Source of the DNA: an uncultured Cetobacterium sp. | Lineage (GTDB): Bacteria > Fusobacteriota > Fusobacteriia > Fusobacteriales > Fusobacteriaceae | Assembly: GCF_947072685.1 (NCBI RefSeq) | Contig: NZ_CAMTIK010000019.1 | Location: forward strand, 1 to 41,436 | Direction of reading: 5' to 3' | DNA length: 41,436 nucleotides | Shown: in pieces, positions 36,809 through 41,436 of the stretch | Numbering within the stretch: the first letter of the stretch is position 1 | Layout of the letters: each line of letters starts with the position of its first letter | Notes under the pieces: model-generated | The model's input: the letters and a program-made list of their open reading frames with translations, nothing else | Database searches by the model: none | What the model was told of the DNA's origin: nothing | Made by a program: the position numbers and the translations under genes

Positions 36809-37771
36809 ATGAAAAAGATGAATTTGGTGGGTGTTTTTTTGTTCTTATCTTTAACACTTTTATCAGCACCGATAAAAGTTGGTTTGATTTTAGCCATGGG
36901 GGGACTTGGAGATAAATCTTTTAATGATTCGGCCTATGCGGGACTTTTAAAAGCTAAAAAAGATTTTGATATTGAAGTGAAATATGTAGAACCGAATACT
37001 TGGATGGAAGATGGATTTTTTTTGGAGGAGTATTCTCAAAATGGATTTGATTTAGTTATTGCAACCTCTTATACAGCTCAAGATGCCATGGAGGATATAA
37101 GTTCAAAATTTCCAGACACAAAATATGCAATAGTTGATACAAGAGCTAAAGAGGGAGGAAATATAGCTTCTTTGGTATTTGATGAGGCTGAGGGTTCTTT
37201 TTTGGTTGGAGCAGTGGCAGCAAAGATGAGTAAAACAGGAAAGATTGGGTTTATAGGAGCGGTGGATATTCCCTTAATAAATAGATTTAGAAATGGTTAT
37301 GAACAGGGGGCAAAATATATTAACCCTAACATATCTGTTGTTACAACATATGTAGGTGGAGACGCGCCGTTTAGCGACCCATTAAAAGGAAAAGAGCACG
37401 CGATTTCATTAGCTAATCAAAAAATAGATGTTATATATCATGCATCTGGAAATACAGGAATAGGAATTTTAGAAGGAGTAAGAGAAAAGGGGATTTATGG
37501 AATTGGTGTAGACTGTGATCAGGATGATATAGTTAAGGGACAAGTTTTGACATCAATGTTAAAAAATGTAAATAATGCTATTTATAAGATTATAGAAGAT
37601 ACAGTAAATGGTAAATTTGAAGGAAAAGTTTATAATTTTGGCTTGAAAGAAGATGGAGTTGGAACTACAGACTTTAAATATACTAGAGAAATTGTAGGGG
37701 AAGAAAACATAGCATTGGTACAGAAATTAAAAGAGGATATAATCAGTGGGAAAATAAAGGTGAATGAATAG
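36809..37771 (+). CDS. BMP-family (Med/PnrA-like) substrate-binding protein
   Basis: Periplasmic binding protein of the basic membrane protein family, whose studied members bind purine nucleosides. 320 residues. Signal peptide 1-19 (ending LLSA) without a lipobox cysteine. GLGDKSFNDSAYAGL near 31, VFDEAEGSFLVGAVAA near 122 and VIYHASGNTGIGI near 211 are family hallmarks. GGGAGG precedes ATG 36809, with a TATAAT at 36772. No ABC ATPase or permease genes follow; a flavodoxin-like reductase gene starts 2 bases after its stop. So it is an orphan receptor here, with substrate likely a nucleoside. Confidence 0.88.
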   Translation: MKKMNLVGVFLFLSLTLLSAPIKVGLILAMGGLGDKSFNDSAYAGLLKAKKDFDIEVKYVEPNTWMEDGFFLEEYSQNGFDLVIATSYTAQDAMEDISSKFPDTKYAIVDTRAKEGGNIASLVFDEAEGSFLVGAVAAKMSKTGKIGFIGAVDIPLINRFRNGYEQGAKYINPNISVVTTYVGGDAPFSDPLKGKEHAISLANQKIDVIYHASGNTGIGILEGVREKGIYGIGVDCDQDDIVKGQVLTSMLKNVNNAIYKIIEDTVNGKFEGKVYNFGLKEDGVGTTDFKYTREIVGEENIALVQKLKEDIISGKIKVNE

Positions 37772-37773
37772 TT

Positions 37774-38364
37774 ATGAAAATACTTGTAGTGGTTTCTCAT
37801 CCAGATTTAGAGAATTCAGTTGTAAATAAAAGATGGATTGAGGAATTAAAAAAAGAAGATGATATAAAAATTAGAAATTTAGATGAACTTTATTCAAATA
37901 GAGATATGGATATAGAAATTGAAAAAAAATATTTAGAAGAGGCTGAGAGAGTTGTCTTTCAATTTCCGTTTTATTGGTACAGTATGCCAGGTATTATGAG
38001 GGATTACTTTGATCGAGTATTGGAGTTTAAATGGGCTTATGGTCCAAACGGAGATGCCTTAAAAGGAAAGGAGTTCTTGATTGCTCTTTCTATTGGAGCC
38101 CCAGAATATTCCTATCAAGGTGGAAGCTACAATAATTTTACAATTACGGAGTTATTGAGACCATTAGAAGCAACTGCTAATGCAGTTCAAATGATTTATT
38201 TACCATATTTTGCAGTATTTGATACACCGAGATTAAAAGTGGATGAAGTGGATGAATCTGCTAAAAATTATATAGCTCACATAAAAAATGAAGATTTAAA
38301 TCATAGAAAAGTATTAGAGAGGTTAAAAAAAACAAATCAAGAGAGTAGTTTTGTAGATTTATAG
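37774..38364 (+). CDS. Flavodoxin-like NAD(P)H quinone oxidoreductase
   Basis: 196 residues of the flavodoxin_2 fold (MdaB/YwrO/KefF type), a cytoplasmic FMN or FAD reductase of quinones. VVSHPDLENSVVNKRWIEEL at residues 5-24 forms the flavin phosphate loop, and QFPFYWYSMPGIMRDYFDRV near 65 is the family's central motif; GAPEYSYQGG near 108 lies at the flavin ring. It starts 2 bases after the BMP gene, with no ribosome site of its own other than AAGGTG inside that gene, so translation is coupled. Why it is paired with a binding protein is unclear. Confidence 0.9.
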   Translation: MKILVVVSHPDLENSVVNKRWIEELKKEDDIKIRNLDELYSNRDMDIEIEKKYLEEAERVVFQFPFYWYSMPGIMRDYFDRVLEFKWAYGPNGDALKGKEFLIALSIGAPEYSYQGGSYNNFTITELLRPLEATANAVQMIYLPYFAVFDTPRLKVDEVDESAKNYIAHIKNEDLNHRKVLERLKKTNQESSFVDL

Positions 38365-38372
38365 AGATAAAA

Positions 38373-38416
38373 TAGTTAGAGAGGCAGTAAAATTGGTCTC
38401 TCTAACTATAATTTTT
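38373..38416. terminator. Bidirectional terminator
   Basis: TAGTTAGAGAG (38373-38383) pairs perfectly with CTCTCTAACTA (38398-38408). It lies between the reductase gene and the converging exporter gene, with T-rich sequence on the right side. Confidence 0.75.
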
Positions 38417-38417
38417 C

Positions 38418-39278
38418 TTAACTGCTCTGCTTTTTAGATATGTAAATACCCGTTAAAACAATAATTATTCCAACAATCTCTTGTAAAGATATCTTTTCCT
38501 GAAAAAGAATGAAAGAATATAATGCAGCAACAATTGGTTGACTTAAAACAAGCAACGAAGATAATGTAATTTTTATTTTACCAATGCAATAACTCATAAG
38601 TCCTTGTCCTAAAAGTTGAGAAAAAATAGCCAGTCCTACTAAAGGTATTGCCTCTTGAAGAGTTGTTGGATATTGTATCCCTTCGGTTAAAATCATTGCT
38701 ATAAATAGAGTTACTAAACTTCCAAATCCAGCTACAAACATAATTACTTTTGCTGGAACTCTTTTTCTAGCATTGGAAACAGAGAATAGAAATAGTCCGT
38801 AAAATATAGAAGCTATAAAAGCATACATATCACCTTTAAAGTTTTCAGGGTTCGCAGTAACTTTTCCATTGATCAAAACTATGATTCCAAATGATAAGAC
38901 AATTAAGCCTACAAAAAAACTTTTGCTCAATTTCTCCTTATAAAAAAAATAGGATAAAGGAATAATTGTAATTGGAACTAGATTAACTAATAGATTGGCA
39001 TTTGCCACAGTTGTATAACTAAATGATGTGTTCCAGAAGATTAAATCTAATGCTAAAAAAACTCCTGAAAAAAACATTAAAAGCATATCTGGTAGATAAA
39101 TATTTTTTAAATTTTTTCTTACAAAAGGATACAGCAATGGAAGACTAAAGAGTATTCTGTACAAGCCTGTTGATATTGGGGACAAAGAGCTCAGCTTTAC
39201 AAATATTCCACCTGTTGCTAAAAAACAAATTGCTAAAAATACTAATGATATATATATATTCTCCTTCTTCGAAACCAT
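38418..39278 (-). CDS. DMT-superfamily transporter (EamA family)
   Basis: Inner-membrane exporter-type protein of 286 residues with ten helices formed by two EamA repeats. Typical elements are ATGGIFVKLSSLSPISTGLY in the first repeat and LLVLSQPIVAALYSFILFQEK with GIIIVLTGIYISKK at the end of the second. ATG 39278 is 6 bases after GGAG; the upstream in-frame TTG overlaps this site. It begins 2 bases after the stop of the DeoC-like gene and is surely cotranscribed. EamA proteins move amino acids, nucleotide sugars or small metabolites; nothing fixes the substrate. Confidence 0.9.
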   Translation of the reverse strand: MVSKKENIYISLVFLAICFLATGGIFVKLSSLSPISTGLYRILFSLPLLYPFVRKNLKNIYLPDMLLMFFSGVFLALDLIFWNTSFSYTTVANANLLVNLVPITIIPLSYFFYKEKLSKSFFVGLIVLSFGIIVLINGKVTANPENFKGDMYAFIASIFYGLFLFSVSNARKRVPAKVIMFVAGFGSLVTLFIAMILTEGIQYPTTLQEAIPLVGLAIFSQLLGQGLMSYCIGKIKITLSSLLVLSQPIVAALYSFILFQEKISLQEIVGIIIVLTGIYISKKQSS

Positions 39279-39280
39279 AT

Positions 39281-39931
39281 CTAACTCCAAAACTTATCAT
39301 TATTTTCTTTACTTAACTTGATTCCAGATGCAGTATTAAACTTTTTTATTCCTAAATCAATATATATTTCTAAAGTTGATAAATCTTTAATATTTCCAAC
39401 TAAATTTAAATTTAATTTATTTTTTGTTAGCTCTTGTATTTGTAAAATATCCTCCTTAGATATTTTTCTTTTCAATAGTTCGATACTATCTATATTTAAA
39501 TCTAAGCATAGATTGATCAACATATTTATTTCTTCTAAAGTTAAATATTCAAGTTCTAGTACAACCTTTAAATTGTGTTCTTCAACAGCAATTTTAATTT
39601 CTTCAAGTTCATTTTTTATATATTCAACACTTCCGCTTTTTAACATTCCTAAATTTAAAATCAAACTAATTTCAGAAGCACCATTTTCTATAGCATTTTT
39701 TACTTCAAATATTTTTACTTTTGTTGATGAAGTTCCAAAGGGATAACCAATAACTGTTCCGACTTTAACAGAAGACCCTTGTAGCTCTTTTGATGCTAGA
39801 TTTACATAGATTTCATTGACATATACTGAAGCGAACTTTTGATCTTTAGCTTCATTGCACAATACCTTAATCTGTTGTGGCTCCAATGCAGTTCCTAATG
39901 ACATGTGATTGATAAAGTTATTAATATTCAT
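39281..39931 (-). CDS. DeoC-like protein lacking catalytic residues
   Basis: 216 residues that follow the deoxyribose-phosphate aldolase fold from end to end: VYVNEIYVNLA, VKVGTVIGYPFGTSSTKVK and LNLGMLKSG match DeoC. The catalytic sites do not. The motif EIDMVIN is EISLILN (Asp102 of E. coli lost), FVKTSTG is SIELLKR (Schiff-base Lys167 replaced by Glu), and VKASGG is LNLVGN (Lys201 lost). Alignment is from memory of the family. It is thus probably not an aldolase; a binding or regulatory role is possible. GGAGG precedes ATG 39931. It forms an operon with an EamA transporter gene, which may export or import its ligand. Confidence 0.82.
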   Translation of the reverse strand: MNINNFINHMSLGTALEPQQIKVLCNEAKDQKFASVYVNEIYVNLASKELQGSSVKVGTVIGYPFGTSSTKVKIFEVKNAIENGASEISLILNLGMLKSGSVEYIKNELEEIKIAVEEHNLKVVLELEYLTLEEINMLINLCLDLNIDSIELLKRKISKEDILQIQELTKNKLNLNLVGNIKDLSTLEIYIDLGIKKFNTASGIKLSKENNDKFWS

Positions 39932-39983
39932 AATTATCCTCCTAGAAATTCTTTATAGTTCATCTTTATTTAGATACTCTTAT

Positions 39984-40013
39984 ATTATATTAAAAATATG
40001 GCCATAGTATGGC
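39984..40013 (-). promoter_or_regulatory. Palindrome and -10 box upstream of the DeoC-like gene
   Basis: On the minus strand TATAAT (39984-39989) has no -35 box; at that place lies the palindrome GCCATAGTATGGC (40001-40013), 6-bp arms around one base. A regulator bound there could replace or block the -35 contact. Confidence 0.45.
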
Positions 40014-40085
40014 ATGTTCAAAAAACATTGAAATTATTGAATAGTTAATAGGTGTAGGGAGTATTGGTATATATAAATGTAGGAA

Positions 40086-40116
40086 ATAAAAAATGACCTA
40101 AAAAGGTCATTTTTTA
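40086..40116 (-). terminator. Terminator of the small lipoprotein gene
   Basis: AAAAAATGACC pairs with GGTCATTTTTT around a 6-base loop; on the minus strand it ends in T residues, 22 bases after the stop codon. Confidence 0.85.
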
Positions 40117-40138
40117 TAAATTTAAAATCTGCAACGAA

Positions 40139-40300
40139 TTATTTGTCTAACATAGGTTTTGGCATGATTTCTTTTCCCATTTCAACTGGCTCAATGATAA
40201 TAGCCTTTTCCACAACAACAGGCTCTTCTTTTGGCTCAGAACTAGAGCAACCAACAAAAAACAAACTAAAAAAAAGACTAGCTAAAAATAAATTTTTCAT
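40139..40300 (-). CDS. Small lipoprotein, 53 residues
   Basis: A short gene with clear signals. The protein starts MKNLFLASLFFSLFF, followed by the lipobox FVGC (Cys18), so it is a predicted lipoprotein with a mature part of only 36 residues, SSSEPKEEPVVV and then KEIMPKPMLDK. The ATG at 40300 has AAAGGAGG nine bases upstream, and a good terminator follows. The mature peptide is acidic and Pro-rich, without a fold I know; such peptides may act as spacers or modulators at the membrane. It is a monocistronic unit between the DeoC-like operon and dinB. Confidence 0.82.
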   Translation of the reverse strand: MKNLFLASLFFSLFFVGCSSSEPKEEPVVVEKAIIIEPVEMGKEIMPKPMLDK

Positions 40301-40372
40301 AATAATAAGCCTCCTTTATATAACTTGAATTGCTTACTTATACAAGTAGAATTTATAATTTCTTTTAAAAAT

Positions 40373-41428
40373 TTAATAAAGTTTTTCAAATGAAAGCTGG
40401 CGATTTGAACGACTCTCTAAATTTCCAAAAGATACTCCTAAGAGTTTAACATCTTTTTTAAATTCAACAGATGTAAAAATTTCGTCCAACATCCCTTTTA
40501 AAATCTCTTTATTGTCGGTGGGAGTAGAGCGAGTCTTAGAACGGGTGATTGTTTCTCTGTCTTGAAACCTAATTTTTAAAGTTAATGTTTTAGTTAACAT
40601 TTGTTTTCGAATAAGCCGGGTATATGACCAGTTAAAGAGGTCTTCAATCTCTCTTGAAATCTCTATCTCTGAATCTATTGGAATTCTAAAGGTGTTTTCG
40701 TTTCCTATTGAATGGGTAGACCGACTAAAATCAATCTCTCTAAAATCAATTCCTCTGCTATATGTATAAAGAAGTTCTCCGCGAGAAGTACCGTATTTTG
40801 AGGTCAATTCTTTCAGAGAGAATTTAAAGATATCATCAACTAAAAATATATTATTTTTAGTTAAAAGTTGTTCAAATTTTACACCGACTCCAGGAAGTTT
40901 TCGTATTTTTTTATGCCGAATAAATTCAATAAATTCCTCTTCACTATTAAAAATATATTGTCCACCTGGTTTATGAATATCACTGGCGATTTTAGCAGTA
41001 AGTTTATTGATTCCAATTCCAACAGAGCATGAGAGTCCAGTGATTTCAAAAATTCTTTTTCTAAAAATATTTCCAAAAGCTTCCTTAGAAGAAAATTTAT
41101 GGACTATGTGAGTTATATCAAGAAACCCCTCATCAAGAGCTATAAATTCAGCTTTATGTGTTATTTTTAAGACCAATTCTTGGATAATTTTAGATTCTTC
41201 CAGATATTTATCTTTATTTACTGGAACGACAATGAGCTTAGGACAAAGTTTTTTAGCTTCCGTTGTGGTCATAGCTGAGTGAACACCAAATTTTCGTGCT
41301 TCGTAATTGGCTGTTGTTACAACACCACCTGCAACAACAATAGGTTTATTCAGATATTTTTTATTATCTCTCATCTCAATAGAAGCATAAAATGCGTCCA
41401 TATCGTAGTGCATGATAATTCTATTCAT
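40373..41428 (-). CDS. dinB: DNA polymerase IV (Y family)
   Basis: Error-prone translesion polymerase. 351 residues, normal for DinB. Catalytic acids are in HYDMDAFYASIE (Asp9) and ALDEGFLD (Asp99-Glu100), and the steric-gate/nucleotide region reads TANYEARKFGVHSAM. The little-finger domain is complete, and the C-terminal RQLSFEKLY is a plausible beta-clamp-binding peptide. The ALDEGFLD form has Ala and Gly where SIDEAYLD is usual. ATG 41428 is 4 bases after GAGGT. The window ends 8 bases upstream, so its promoter and any damage-response box are not visible. Confidence 0.95.
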   Translation of the reverse strand: MNRIIMHYDMDAFYASIEMRDNKKYLNKPIVVAGGVVTTANYEARKFGVHSAMTTTEAKKLCPKLIVVPVNKDKYLEESKIIQELVLKITHKAEFIALDEGFLDITHIVHKFSSKEAFGNIFRKRIFEITGLSCSVGIGINKLTAKIASDIHKPGGQYIFNSEEEFIEFIRHKKIRKLPGVGVKFEQLLTKNNIFLVDDIFKFSLKELTSKYGTSRGELLYTYSRGIDFREIDFSRSTHSIGNENTFRIPIDSEIEISREIEDLFNWSYTRLIRKQMLTKTLTLKIRFQDRETITRSKTRSTPTDNKEILKGMLDEIFTSVEFKKDVKLLGVSFGNLESRSNRQLSFEKLY

Positions 41429-41436
41429 TTTACCTC

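Noticed and set aside
38418-39290. Longer start for the EamA transporter at TTG 39290
   Set aside because: The TTG overlaps the GGAG ribosome site used by ATG 39278 and would overlap the DeoC-like gene.
39318-39746. 142-residue plus-strand frame
   Set aside because: A shadow of the DeoC-like gene, Ser/Phe/Lys-rich with no ribosome site.
40143-40328. 61-residue plus-strand frame
   Set aside because: It lies opposite the small lipoprotein gene, which has a strong ribosome site, lipobox and terminator.

Overview
The window looks like Fusobacteria (Fusobacteriales, perhaps Cetobacterium/Ilyobacter/Propionigenium-like). This is inferred from the very AT-rich DNA, AGA/ATA-heavy codon use, several fusobacterial-type beta-barrel outer-membrane proteins, strong AGGAGG ribosome sites and many U-tailed hairpin terminators. 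The genus cannot be fixed from the sequence alone.

Left end (1-5600): a replicon control region. Six tRNA genes (Pro, Gln, Glu, Tyr, Thr, Leu) run leftward from one promoter. An AT-rich gap follows, then five tandem iterons with a 22-23 bp period, then a gene for a RepA/RPA-type replication initiator whose promoter carries inverted copies of the iteron core. Facing it is a leftward cassette: parA, a partner gene overlapping it, and a small hypothetical gene. Upstream of parA are three 39-bp repeats with a palindromic core, a good parS candidate. This is how an iteron-controlled secondary replicon (megaplasmid or chromid) is built, yet it carries tRNA genes, a pseudouridine synthase and DinB.

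Middle (5600-22560): RluA-type pseudouridine synthase and a Nudix hydrolase; a MocR-type regulator divergent from an oligopeptide-type binding protein; a HAD phosphatase; a small hypothetical gene; then a sialic-acid operon (LacI-type regulator, TRAP transporter P-Q-M, N-acetylneuraminate lyase, ROK/ManNAc kinase). It is followed by a tandem glycine riboswitch controlling an AGCS Na+/glycine-alanine symporter, a secreted single-domain FMN-binding protein, an outer-membrane protein with a Gly/Ser-rich insert, and an OmpR-type two-component pair.

Right part (22560-41436): an isolated EpsG/Wzy-like polymerase with a Wzz-like partner; an outer-membrane protein under a promoter with four TTGACA-type repeats; a leftward operon of a YgjP-like metallopeptidase with a UPF0397-type ECF transporter; an exported TSCPD-domain protein; LacZ-type beta-galactosidase; an ABC-F ATPase; tRNA-Arg and a second identical tRNA-Thr; a lipoprotein; a porin; a BMP-family binding protein with a flavodoxin-like reductase; a DeoC-like protein that has lost its catalytic residues, paired with an EamA exporter; a 53-residue lipoprotein; and DNA polymerase IV.

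The most notable items are the complete iteron/half-iteron replication control with its parS candidate and unusual ParA partner, the catalytically degenerate DeoC-DMT pair, the exported TSCPD protein, and the four-repeat operator at 25258-25316. No CRISPR array, insertion sequence, prophage or restriction system was seen.
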